Source: Lates calcarifer
Taxonomy: Eukaryota > Chordata > Actinopteri > Centropomidae
Assembly: GCF_001640805.2 (NCBI RefSeq)
Contig: NC_066842.1
Location: 27,237,791 to 27,301,790, forward strand
Reading direction: 5' to 3'
DNA: 64,000 nt
Shown: positions 1 through 12,440 of the stretch, piece after piece
How positions within the stretch are numbered: position 1 is the stretch's first letter
Layout: each line of letters begins with the position of its first letter
Program-made: the position numbers and the translations under genes
The notes under the pieces: model-generated
Seen by the model: the letters and a program-made list of their open reading frames with translations, nothing else
Told to the model about the DNA's origin: nothing
The model's database searches: none

Positions 1-1685
1 GGTACAGTCCATTCTCTATCTCAAAAAGTCTATTTTAACGTGTCATACACAAACCAGCACTAGACAAAAAACATTAATTTTATTTTCTAGTCAGGCCAAC
101 TCATTGAATTGATGATGATTAGCTCCAACTGATAAAACCTGCTGGTGACAGCTGTTGTTTTAGTCACAGAAATCGATGGTTGTCAACTAAGAAGCTTTCA
201 TAATGTCAACCAATCATATGCTGTTGACAGCAACATCATGTCTTTGCAGTGCAGCAATTTCACCAAGGGAGATAAAAGAGAAGCCCTTATTCCTGCATCT
301 TATTCTCTCAAGAGGATGGAGTTTATCTAAGCTGGACATGATGTTATAAATATGTAGTATGTGTGTGGATGCTGTCATGTCCTGTCCACAAAAGACAACT
401 CCTTTTCAGTCAAAGGTGATCATGCAAACTCAATGGTGCTGTAGCCGATTTCGCATGTAAAACCTTTCAGTAAAAAAAAAACTGTTGTGGCTTTAGTACT
501 GACCTTTGACAGGTCAATTCCTGAGTTTGGGTTCCTAAAGGTTAAGACTGATTTATTACAACTTGAGTTTATGCTAACACTGCTGATCAGGCAGGTCACA
601 CAGCACATCTAAACCACTATGAAGGTCAAATTGAAACTTAACACAGTGGTTACTAATGATCCCTCACTGCACAACTCTACAGAAATGAGTTTGGTGTGTT
701 TCCTACCTGTCAGATCTACTGTTTGTTTGCTTGTTTTGCTTGCTTCATTTTCTTTTTTACTCATTGGACCTATTTTTAGTGATGTAATTTTGTTATTACT
801 GATAAGAATAGCACAACAACAAAAAAAAAAAAAAAAACAAATTGTGATAAATACAAATTATCAGAGAAATGACATATGACATGAAAACAAAAATGTTCCT
901 TTTGTTTTCTCTACTGTTTCTTCTGAACCAGTATGTTTTGTATAGGGGTCAAGAGTTTTTGGAACCATTTTACCACAAAACTGCAGCTGATTTCAGTGGC
1001 CAATAAACCACAGGGACTGATGGAATCCTGATGACAGCATTTCACTGCAGCCTCCAGTAACATGTCTCTCATGCTGCTCTCGTACAAGATTAATATTTCT
1101 GTGTCTCACACCTACCTGTTCTTATATCACAACACAGACACACACAGCTCCTTATATGTGACAGTCACACTCAGCAGACCCTCCTGTTGCCCCTAGCAAC
1201 TCCCTGCCGAGAATGTGGAGAGCAGGAGGAAATTGAGATGCAAGGTGTGTATGGGTGTGTGTGTGTGTGTGTGTGTGTGTGCACGCACATGCATTTCGGA
1301 TTAGAGAAAGAGCTCTCATAGCAGTGATGATTAATATTGTGTGCACACACATACACAAATACCACTAGTACTGCACTGACCAAGCAGTCCCTGTACACAG
1401 CCTTAGGAAACCCCACCTATCCTACTACAGGGTGGCATGTGCGTGTGGATGTGAGGGGAGGGCGGTAAAAGGAATTAATAAGGACAAATGCCTGACTCAG
1501 TCTGCTTCAGATGAGGGCAAACACACAAATAACATGTATGTTATACACACAATTAGCATTGTAAATAACCACCATCAGCTAGCATTAATAAACACACACA
1601 CACACACACTCAGGTATGTATTTATGTATATGCCATGCATGCATTTATAGGGTGAGATGCACAAAGGACTGGGTGCAGAAACACA

Positions 1686-1730
<45 letters not shown>

Positions 1731-4700
1731 GTATCATGTATGCATGCATGACAGTGAGAATACATCAGCCTTCATTAAATTTTAAAACAGAGGTTATGTG
1801 TCCATTTAGAGATCACACAAACATGGAGGAGGCAAACAGGAGAAAACACACAGTCAGCATGACAAGCACTTAACTCTAACCTCCTCTCCCTGTCATCTAA
1901 CACAGTGTTCTCTACACTGCTCAGTATTTGGGCTCAGCTATCAGTACACAATACTAGTTTGATGTCCATTTGTAATAAAATGTTCTAAAAGGTTTTTTGG
2001 CGGTATGGAGGTTTTAGTTGTTTTTTTTTTCAGCATGAGATAATACAGACCTTATTATACTATTTATATTTAATTTCTCTATACATCCAAGACAGTGAAA
2101 ATATTTCATTTATACTTGCATCAAAATGAGACTATGTAACTCTTGAAAGAAGAATTAGCACACTGATTCTGTTACAAATGAAAAGCCGAGCTGAGTTTTG
2201 CTCAGTTCAGTTTTAGCTGTTAGCAGTTTACTTTCCCCATCAGCTGATGGTTGCAAACTTTACAGAGATACTGAAGTGTAACTGACATTACTGAATCACC
2301 CCTTAGCCTTTATGACTCTCCATCACTTGTGCTACTGTTACTATGCTTTTGCATCTATGATTAACGCACACGACTTCTAATACCCAATTCTGTGTTGGAT
2401 TCAATTCTTTTTTGGCAAAAGCGAGGCTTCAAAGCTGACAGATGTCTTATTTAATCTTTTAGGGAAACATTCAATTATCAGCTGTTTAAACCACAAACAT
2501 TGTTATTACTTAAAATAAATTAAAGCCTAAAATTAAAGAAAGCTAACGATGGGCCAAAATGAAATTTTTAGAAAACTTTTTGAAAAGGGCTTTCTACATC
2601 CCTGTGTCTGCACTCTGCAGGGTAAAGTAGATTACATGTTATGACAGTCCAACAAAACTGTAAAAAGATCAGCTGATCATGTCACATCAGTTTCAGGAAT
2701 TGGAATTTCCCAGTTTCACTTTGATGATTTTGTCATGTCAATAACTTAAACTGATCATGTTAACAGTGCTGAGTATTTGGTCTAAGCAGCTTGTGAAAAA
2801 TAACTCAGTATGCTACAGCTGTTATTCCAAACTGTCACATACATATTTAAACTATATTTAATATCCTGTGCTGCTAATCTCATTTTAAGATTGGAGCTAC
2901 AGGTTTGTGAACAGCAATAAGCAGGCACTATTAGATATGAGTTTATTAAAGGTCTTAATTAAAGCTTTGAGTCTTATGATTTATAAATTCAGCTACTTGT
3001 AAATGCTGAAAGATAAAACTAATTTGATGCGATAAGAAGATTAGATAAGATATAGGATTTTTACACACTACATTTAAATGTACACTGTTTTTGAATACTA
3101 ACTATAATTGAGAATTTTTCTGTCTGTGAATCTCATTATATGTGTGAAATGTGTATAACCTGGATATCTGCTGGATATCTGGGTTTTGGACTGATGTTTA
3201 GATCAAACAAGACATGTGAATGTGAATAACATCACCATGGGATTAAGAAAATTATACAATGTCTGATTTTTTTTAAATGCCCATCCTAAACTTAACAATT
3301 GTTCAATTAAGAAATATTTGACATATTAATCAATAATATTCATTGCCCTAAAATATAAAACAAAACATAGATGATAAGATGAAAATGAGCATCATGTGTC
3401 AAAGCTACCAAAGTCTAAAGTGTATTATGTACGCACATTAATAAATGTCTGTGCGTGGATGTACAAACACTTTGTATCGTGTTCTGAGCTTGTGAAAATC
3501 AGGCTACTCTCCTCAAATTCTATATATATCTGACCCATCCCTGCTCTCTGCTGCTACAGTATACACGTGTGTGTGTGTGTGTGTGTGAAGAATAACACAC
3601 AGCAGAAGTGCCTCCAGCCACAGTCTGGCAGGTTTTGTTCCACACAGAAGCAGAGAAATCAAACAGAGACACATCCCAGTCTGAAATTCAAACATGTCCT
3701 GTTTTTTTTCTAGTGGGATCAGCACATCAAGCCATGCTTAGTTAACTCTCAAACACACGTACACACGTTGTCTAGGAACTGACCTGCCATGCTCATGTAC
3801 GTCATGGAAAGCATGGCTGTGAAAAAGAGAGATCAGCGTGTGTGTCAGGGGAGAGAAAGCAACATTGACCAGGTAGGATGGATCATGGGATTGGTTGCTG
3901 TGGAAACTAGGAAGTCACTGGCTGATACTGCAGGTGTGATGATGTCAGTAATGATGTCAATAACAATAATAACTGAGAAGTACATGAGAACAATTGGAGC
4001 AAAGTCAAACAGACTGCACAATGTAAACCCTTTCTCCAACTCACACAGCAAATACACAGAGCATACGCACACACACACACTAGCAGTGACCCCACTACCT
4101 CTCAGGTGGGTAAACACTTTGCATTATTTCTCTGTATCCATGGCAACACGCTGCTGAGCCAACACTATCACCACCATGAAATCCTGTTTGGGAGACTAAC
4201 ATTTACAGATATGAATCATTAACAGCCTTAAATTTACTCATACAATCACTATTCTGAAATAATGTAACATTAACATATAAATAGCAAACTACCAATGGCA
4301 TTTCACTGGACAGGACCAATCAGTAGGCAGTCCTATGCGAAAGTGCAGCTTTTTTGAAAATATCATTTTTATGCTGAGTTTTATGGATATGGATGAACCA
4401 AAGTTGCAATTACTTAAATACATTCAAATTTTTTATCATGGAAGCTGTAGTTTTCAAAGTGGTTACAAAGTAATCATTTAAAAAAGGTTTTCAGTTTCTA
4501 GTAACAACATCTGCAGTGGATGTTGATTTGTTTTAGAATATGGAAAGAAAACCCCAGGAACATGCTTCCTTTTTTTCAGGAAAGCCAATGAAAGATATGC
4601 TGAATGAGAGATTGCATTGAGTTTGTGAAGCTACTGCAACAGAGCACATGATGTCATGACTTCAGGTCTCCATTGTCATTCATCATTCATCTAGTATATG

Positions 4701-5397
4701 TATAACAAAGGATATGTGAGAACCTTGACCTGCTTGTGGCACTAAAGAAATCACCAACATCAAATCACAGTGAATGTCTTTGAAAAAGAACTCCATATAA
4801 TAGTGATATTTCAGTTTGGACCAAGGTGGTAGACCGACCAATCAGCCAACCTAATCAACACTGGCATTCACTGAGCCATACTGCTGGCATAGCTGAAAAA
4901 CATTAGTCATTTCTGCAGAACCAGAAGCTTTAATATACAATTATGCCGAGGCTTTCTATAAAAGATATCTCAGAACAGGAAGCAATCAGTGAATACTATC
5001 AGATCTAAAAAGCTTTAATAGGGTATCCTCAGTATTTCTTGGCCTATTCAAAGACCAATCAGCATGTTTCCCATTCTATTGCCATTCAACTGATGCTGAA
5101 TTGAAATCAGGGTCTGAGATTTGAAGGACTTATTGGATACATTTGACTCAGGTTGACTGAGGTTATCCTGAAAAGTGAACTTTTCTACTGGGATTTAAAA
5201 AAAAAATATTTTGAGAGGCACCCAGTTGAACATTTGGTACCATATTTACTTTCAAACTACTTTAGAGAATGCAGACCTACTTGTGTCCTCCCCGCTGAGG
5301 AGATTGTGCAGCCTGCTGCCAGTCTGTCTGCCTGTCTGGCTTCCTCTAAGATGGGAGCTGACTGAAAAAGAATCCCCTGCCTGTCTTCTTTTTAGTG

Positions 5398-5433
<36 letters not shown>

Positions 5434-7481
5434 GACAATACATGCATCCAATACACTTTGAGTGCATCACTTTCATCATCACAGTTTCTGCCTTTGTGTT
5501 ACACAATCCCTCCACCACCCCCCCACCCCCCTCTGTGACATGCACACACATGCATGACATGCACACACACAGATCTGAATCTCCAGCGTGTCTTGTCAAA
5601 TAGCAGGAGGCAGCAGGTCCATGTGTGAATGCCAAGTTTAGCAAATCAGAGCACATCCTGCCACAGTGAGAAGTTGAACAGCAGCCACCACCTCTGCACC
5701 TTAGTAGCTGGAAACCTCTTCACACAGCAACTGATATACATTACTAGAGACGACAGCCATGCAGAGGAGCCACATGTATAGGTCCTCTCTGTTAAACAGC
5801 TGTTAAGGATTGTGTTAATATTTGACCATTCAAACTTGCTACAGTGCAGGAGTTACTGTTCTGATAAAATGCAGATTAATTCTTGTGAAGGTCTCAAAGC
5901 CTGTGGAACAACTTTGTAACTGTAGCATCCACCATAAGCTTCTGAAAGGCAGTCTGAAGCCTGGGTTTGTTTGCTTTCTGTCAAAGACAAGGGAGCAGCA
6001 ACCATCACAGTTGACTGCAATAGCTGTCAGTCCACACCCTCAAAACATAACTGTTTAAGCCTTAATGTCTACATGAAAAAAAAAATGCTTAACACATTAA
6101 TTAACAGTGATCACTGGTTTCACCACTCTGTCTGGGGAGCTGATGCTTTGTAGGATGAAATCAAAGGATGACAAACTGCACGTGTAGCACAGTTGTAACA
6201 GTCATGTTAATGTTTTGGTAAGCTTACCAGTGTAGAGACATTAATAGTCAAAGTATGCTAAATCAGAATGCTGAGTATATGTTTCATATGTGGATGATTC
6301 ACTTGTCCTTTTCAAGTGTGTAAGCCTTGGTGGATATATAATCTTATAACTACCTAAGTGTACCTAGGTGATACCTATATTTCTGTACATTTCCTACAAA
6401 CTGGCAGTGAATGAAAGGAAAATATTTCCTTTTACAAAGGAATAACAACAGCAACAAAAAGCTTTAAAAGCCCACAGAACAAAAAAATACAGGAGCAAAT
6501 GTGCAGAATTCATTGTGAAATCCCAATGGAAAAACTGTGGTATTACCAATGAATCAGGACATAATAAGGCAGTGTTTTATGGAGTGCACAGCTGTGTGTG
6601 CATTAAAGCATGACAGTTACAGCACAACAGGTAAACTAGCAAACTAGACATATGGTCCCCTGACAATGAAATGAAGTGTACTATTATTACTAACCACAAG
6701 GACTGTGGAAATCATCAGCTATCAGATGTGATGTACACTATCAATTTTGTGCATTCCCATTCTCAATTAAAAAAAAGGTGTTTGCAAGGCTGACAAACAG
6801 CCACACACACACACACACACACCCATTATACCCTTCAGGCAGAGTTTGTGAAACACCTCCTCAGGAATGTGATAAAGGACAACACAACAAGCTCCATCAA
6901 GACCATTTCCAACAGCAGGAGCCAAGCAACATAGATAATAATCCACCCCTTGAACACACATAAGCAGTAACATCAGCTGTCTAAATGTGTTGACAGGCCA
7001 GGCCTGCCGAGAATAGCTATGTCACTACAGACCGGGTATGTGGCTTCAAACCAAAGAGCTCTCACTAAACTGCCACATTAATGCTCGTTTACTAATGAGC
7101 AGAGCTGCACAGTAGCTAGCTGGTACCCATTTCAGTGAGTGGGTCCCTTCGGCAAATCTAATTTGTGACAAACCATGATTAGCACTTTATTCTACTGTAA
7201 TGTTTATTTTAGAGCTGGTTTACACCACTCAGTGGCTGGATGTTTTAGTGACAAGCTGGCGACCAGCAGTTGTGAAAGTTGGCATTTTAATAATGGAAGT
7301 GCTGCTCGGTGTAGAACTGGGTGTGTGCTGGATTAAAAATGAGCTGTCAATTGATTCAGCGCCTCAAGTCTTGCTCTAGCATGTTGAGGAATTGTGTGTA
7401 AAAAGCTAACAAACACTGATAGACAGACAAAGCACACAGGGTGTAAAAGCATTTGGTGAGCCTCAGGGCTGGCATACTTAC
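1..7481 (-). other. bcar1: Part of the first intron of the bcar1-like gene
   Basis: This stretch follows the consensus splice donor (GTAAGTATG on the minus strand) at 7481 and should be the first intron if the exon-1 call is right. I looked for the next exon, which in the Cas family begins Asn-Val-Leu-Ala-Lys-Ala-Leu-Tyr (start of the SH3 domain), and did not find it, so it probably lies beyond position 1. The interval holds (CA)n microsatellites near 1255-1281, 1681-1729, 3565-3587, 5400-5429 and 6799-6822. Otherwise it is AT-rich sequence with no ORF that looks coding. The gene assignment is inferred from exon 1 and synteny. Confidence 0.5.
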
Positions 7482-7493
7482 AGGGACAGACAT
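7482..7493 (-). CDS. bcar1: First coding exon of a bcar1 (p130Cas)-like gene: Met-Ser-Val-Pro only
   Basis: On the minus strand an AAAATG start is followed by three codons (Ser, Val, Pro) and then at once by a near-perfect splice donor, GTAAGTATG. This is the shape of BCAR1/p130Cas genes: alternative first exons add only a few residues (mouse forms begin Met-Thr-Val-Pro or similar) before the SH3 exon beginning Asn-Val-Leu-Ala-Lys. BCAR1 is a focal-adhesion docking protein with an SH3 domain, a tyrosine-phosphorylated substrate region and a Src-binding C-terminus; none of those exons is in the window. Support comes from order: cfdp1 lies directly upstream on the same strand, as on human 16q23. 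Four residues cannot prove identity, so the call rests on residue match, phase 0, donor quality and synteny together. Confidence 0.6.
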
Positions 7494-8060
7494 TTTGCTG
7501 GCGCTGTCACTCTCCCTGTCTCCTGGCTTTAACACACACGGTGGTCTTCTTTCCAGATGCTACTTTTCCAACAGAACGAGATTTTCTTCACGTCTCCTAA
7601 AGTGTCAGTCCTCCATCATCCACACCATGGTGAACTCTACAGGAAAAGCAAACTTCCAGCTGTAGAAAGAGGTCGGGGTTTCGCTGAATTTGGACTGGGA
7701 GTGTTAGAAAATGTGTCTGCAGCAAAAGAGGGTTTTACGGCAACACAGCAGCAGTGCGGCCGCCCGAGTGTCCAGCACACCCGGCTGTCTCTCCTCCGTC
7801 CACTGCCCTCCCGCTCCCTCCGCCACTCCTCTCTTCTGTCACGGTTTCCTTCTCTCACTCCTTCGGCGGTGCTTCAGTAAAAAGCCAGTAAACGAAGCAG
7901 CGGTGATTCGGGAGGTCAAGCGGCTTTCACCGTTATGTTGACAGGTCTGCGTGAACAGGAGGACTGCACCGCCTCTGCCGCTGTCTGCTGCCGTCCTTCT
8001 TCAGGGACGAGCCAGTCCAGCCTTAAAGGGACCGTCTCACTACAAGGACGTGTAATTCCT
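7494..8060 (-). promoter_or_regulatory. bcar1: 5' leader and CpG-richer promoter region of the bcar1-like gene
   Basis: Base composition changes sharply here: a C/T-rich and CpG-bearing block at about 7740-8050 includes a GCGGCCGC site near 7757, in otherwise AT-rich surroundings. This is typical of a TATA-less housekeeping-type promoter and long leader. Reading toward the start codon on the minus strand, no TATA box is evident. A short upstream ORF with strong initiation context lies at 7605-7628. The transcription start was not determined; I place the promoter by composition and by the coding exon immediately downstream. Confidence 0.5.
7605..7628 (-). promoter_or_regulatory. Short upstream ORF in the bcar1-like leader
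   Basis: On the minus strand the sequence GTTCACCATGG opens an ORF of seven codons (Met-Val-Trp-Met-Met-Glu-Asp) ending in TGA. The context matches the vertebrate Kozak optimum (CACCATGG) better than the AAAATGT context of the presumed main start about 110 bases downstream. If the leader is transcribed through here, it would be expected to limit or tune translation of the main ORF. Function is inferred. Confidence 0.4.
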
Positions 8061-10680
8061 ACCATTTTAAACGCACTTAAAAATCCACAGAATGGCACCT
8101 CCAGGGAAATTTTTGGGAACAAGCCTTTAAAGGACCATATTGTAGTTTTGCATGTCTTAGCATATCTACTACAAATCTACTACTTACACTCTGGTTCATC
8201 TTACTGTGATAGCCTGCAGACAACTGTTTTGCAAATCCTCTGCAGAATTCAACATACACTTTACTGTATGTTTCACTGTACAGTTATTACTGTACTGTAC
8301 TGTATACTCTATACCACCCTATGACATCTTGTTTGTCTTTCATTAGAAATAATTTAAACATAAAAATTCAAGGAACACAAATAAACCCTGATATGTTGAT
8401 TCAATTTAGTAAAAGTTACATTTTTGTAATTTCTAAAAAAAACAGCAACATGATTTGCAAAATGGTTAGCTGTAATGTTAATTTGCCTAGAATAGCGTCT
8501 ACAGTGAATGTAGTGCCATTTCACTGCAGTATAAATATGTCATATTTTCTCACTCACTCCCTAATCTGAGTTTGTGCAATTATTATCAGAACACCCTGCA
8601 TGTTTCTGCTCATTTTAACAATGAGGCCCAGATTTGATCATGTCAGTGTCACAGCGACACTGACACAAATCAAAGTTTTGTTATTCATAAACACACCTGA
8701 AGCACCATGACAGCTGCTTCAAATCTTGGTTTATTATACTGATTGGAATAGATGGAATGAATAAATTGTTAGAATAATGTGTGGTACAAATGAACCCTGA
8801 CTGTCCCTGCAGCTATTTTCACCCACACACCTCACACACTGCCATGTCACACATGCACACCCACATCTGGCTAGGGATGGTCAGCAACACTCTTATATGC
8901 ATATATGTGAATGTGTACAACACTGGAGCTTTAGACAATGGCAATATGTGTGCCTCTCTTTAGATTGGGTCAGTAAAATGCAGCTGCTGTTGTTTTTTAT
9001 GTTTTTCACTTAGTTTGTCCTATGATTAAAAAAAGAAGTTTGTTCTGACCACCTCAGCTCTGCCCAAAAGGTGAGATCCAGACTTCAATGTGTCCCTATA
9101 AAACACACAAGATGATGTCATATATAATGAGATACATTTTTTACTGTAATGCATGTCTTTTACCCTGTATCAGCGAAATTGTCCAATGTATGCAGAATAA
9201 AAGATATCCCTTATGACTGGCAGTTTTAATGAGACTCAAATCCCTGCTCCACTGAGCTGCTACAGAGCACACAGAGATTTAGAGATGGTTAAGATATCAC
9301 GTGTCTATAAATAATAACAGTACCAGCTTCATGTTAAAATGATCAACCCTCAGGCTATCATGTAAATAAAATAAAACATGAGAGACTGAGGCTGCATACA
9401 TGTTTGTTGATGTACATGGCTGATATCCCTTTAGTTCAGTCTAATCTGGTCCACATCTGACAAAATGCATCTGAATGATTGATTTCATCATCTTTAGAGA
9501 TTCCCTCAAACAGCACTGGTCGTCTGTGGACGTTACAGTGAACTGCCTGTGCTGAGACCTTTCAACTGAAGTGTCCCATGATGATGTAAATGTTTCAAAC
9601 TCCTCCATCCTGACAAGAATAAAATTATGGCAACACACACACACACACCTTCAGCCATGATAAGCTGTGTGTGAACATGTGTGAGGATAATCTCCTGTCA
9701 CCCTAATGCCATAAAACCCCACTATCTGTGAGGAAAGGAGACTTTAGTAGTGAATCACATGCTGTTTTTAGGCAACTGTCAGAAGCAGCCCTGTCTTCAG
9801 ACTGATCTGCTTTATTCAACATGCACACAACATTTTACCATCTTTTCCAGCCACCAAAGGGAACAGATTCATACGCAATGTTGATGAAAAGCTCAGGATT
9901 TACTACACAGATGGTTAAAGGTATTCTGTGAAATTTTGGACCATGTTGTAATAAGCAGATCATAGTTTTTTGCATATGAGGGTGAACATAAACACACAAG
10001 AATGTAAACAATGCAGGGTTCAAAACGTACTTTAAAAAAATGAATGGCTTTGCAGATGGTTTATGAGGAAGAGCATGCATTTAACTTGTTTGCTTGCTGA
10101 ATATAAATACTGTCTACAAGAGAACTTCACAAGATTTGGGCTTGGGCTCAAGGTTTTATCTCATTAATCTGACAAAGAATCATATTTGACTGTAAATATT
10201 CAGTCCCGATGTCATGAGTAGTTCAAAAATAAGCACGGTCCAACAGGTTTTCCTCATGCTTTCAACTACATCTGCTGTGAAATTGCAGTTTGCTCATGTG
10301 ATGAAAACAGAGCCATATCAAGGGTGACTGAGCCAACTTCAATTTGATTGAGACTGTTGAAAACTAGAAAAAGCTAGTAAATAGACCTTGAGTTAAAGGT
10401 GCACTTACCTAAATAAATGTATTAAATTGAATTTAATATTTTTATGTTCAGAAGTTTAAATGGGAAACTACAGTGTTACAAATTACTCTAAAAATCTCAG
10501 GCCCTTTACTTGCAAGAATGTGATGTTACTAAAATACTGCTGGTGCTAAAGTTATAAGAAAACAAAGCAGGTGATTAGTGCAGTGGAATTACAACAGGGT
10601 GATGGAGGAATGATGATAGATGTTGAGGATCTTCATAAACAGAAAATAAACTCCTTGACATCTCAGCAAACACAAATAAA
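8061..10680. other. Intergenic sequence between the bcar1 promoter and the cfdp1 3' end
   Basis: No coding exon can be supported. The interval is AT-rich with short CA-rich tracts (near 8821-8870 and 9632-9647), a TACTG/TGTAC-rich patch at about 8260-8310 and a short perfect hairpin at 8641-8665. The ORFs here are short and lack family resemblance or splice context. Confidence 0.5.
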
Positions 10681-11877
10681 TCAACAGCAGACTTAAAACG
10701 ATCCGTTTGTGTTTATTGGATATTTAATATGTACATGAAAAAACAGAGAATTGTATCAGTAAATCAAATATCCCTCTGGTCTCTCTTCCAATGCATTGAT
10801 CCTCTCCTCACTCCTCTTCTGTCTTTGTCCCCATGTGTGTTCATAACTAGGACAAAAAAAAACACCTGAGGGACGGGCCAGTGTCAGCTGTCAGTGTCCT
10901 GTGATGTTTCCAACAGTATCAGGTACAACACTGGATAAGAGCACCATGTTGCGATTGAGGTAAGAAACATCAGAGAGCCTTGAAGTCTGTTGCCATGCAG
11001 CCAGATGTGGGATGAATGACGTTGAGCTTTGTAGAGCTCATTGGATAAATTTAGCAACTTGAATCAATTCACTTTCAAATTTTGGATCACCTCAGCAGCT
11101 GTGGTTGTGGTCTTCTTCATATTGCTAAACAAAAACTGTGGAAACTGAGAGAGCAGGCATAATTTTGCAAGTTAAATAAAAAGTTAAATTATTTATATGC
11201 AATAGCTTGAACACAACCTTTTATTATGCTTCAGCTATCTGAGAATCTTGTGTTTCTGTGTTAATAAAAGTGGAAGTTATCCTTAGACCTATCCATATCT
11301 ACCCTGTATAAACATATGATCTGATCTTCTGATTTATTTCAGCTTGGATCTTATTGTTGTAGACTGACAGCTTGTGTTTCTTGACCACTCATCTTTCTTT
11401 TTAGTGACGCCACCAGGTTCCAAGATTTCAGCAATGAAATTAATGAGTATGATATTATAATTATGAATAGAAATACTGGACAATACAAAAATAAGACAAA
11501 AGCTGTAATAAAAACCAAACTGTTCTTTAACCCTAAAGCCTGGTCCTAAATCAGCCCATTGAGGAAGTAGGACAGGCATGAATCGCCTCACTTCCCAAAA
11601 ATGCCCTCAGTGTGAAGATTTGAAAATCTAATTGGTTCTTACAGCAATGGAAGGACAGAACATTCAACACATAACCATTACACAAACTCAGCCTATTAAT
11701 ACCCCCATCCTGAAATAGACTCAAGCCACAGCACCAGTCTGAGCTCTCTTTACTGAGGAAATAGCAACTCTGTCATTAGAGAGAGAAAAAGCAAGAAACA
11801 GGCAATCTAAACATCTGTTCCACTCTGTGTGTGTGTGTGTGTGCACGCACGTGTGCGTGCGCTGTCAGTCTGTGTCA
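10681..11877 (-). other. cfdp1: Probable 3' UTR of cfdp1
   Basis: Sequence downstream of the cfdp1 stop codon on the minus strand. AATAAA polyadenylation signals (TTTATT on the plus strand) occur at 11333-11338 and near 10711. Which one is used cannot be told from sequence, so the UTR could end at either. A (GT)n tract at about 11826-11842 lies just past the stop. No alternative ORF looks real. Confidence 0.35.
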
Positions 11878-11965
11878 TCATTTCATGTTGCTCATGCGCA
11901 CTGCTTTTTCTAACTCAAACTGGCGGTGGTCGACTCGCTCCAAGAAGTTCTTCCGCTCCACATAC
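11878..11965 (-). CDS. cfdp1: cfdp1 coding exon 7 (C-terminus and stop)
   Basis: Encodes [20 protein letters not shown] and a short basic tail ending Ser-Asn-Met-Lys before TGA, matching the end of human CFDP1 ([23 protein letters not shown]) in pattern. The acceptor CTGGGTTTAG is preceded by a weak pyrimidine tract. A pair of inverted CA/TG microsatellites lies just upstream in intron 6. Confidence 0.94.
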
Positions 11966-12089
11966 CTAAACCCAGAGAGAGGGAGAGAACATTAGTCCTA
12001 CTTTTATCATCAAGTACAAGCACACACTGAAAACACAACTAAGGACGAAGAGTACAGAAGCAATGTGTTCATCTCTCTCTCTTTCTCTC

Positions 12090-12128
<39 letters not shown>

Positions 12129-12225
12129 TACACACACGCAAGGGCACACTTATTTTCCCACCACTAAACCACATCTCTCTCTGCATTTTCCACTTCAGCA
12201 CAGGAAGCAGTTACACAGCTTTTCC

Positions 12226-12291
<66 letters not shown>

Positions 12292-12407
12292 ATGTGTGTG
12301 TTTGTGAGTAGAATGATTTGAGTCCCTGTTGTGTCTGAGTGTTTTTAAATTAGCTCCCATCCTTCTGCTTGGTTGGAAGTTAGTGCATGTTAACTATGGT
12401 ATCAGAG

Positions 12408-12440
<33 letters not shown>

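Noticed and set aside
1152..1873. Several open frames of 60-90 codons on both strands
   Set aside because: They are open only because they cross (CA)n/(TG)n tracts and encode His-Thr or Cys-Val repeats; there is no splice context or start-context support.
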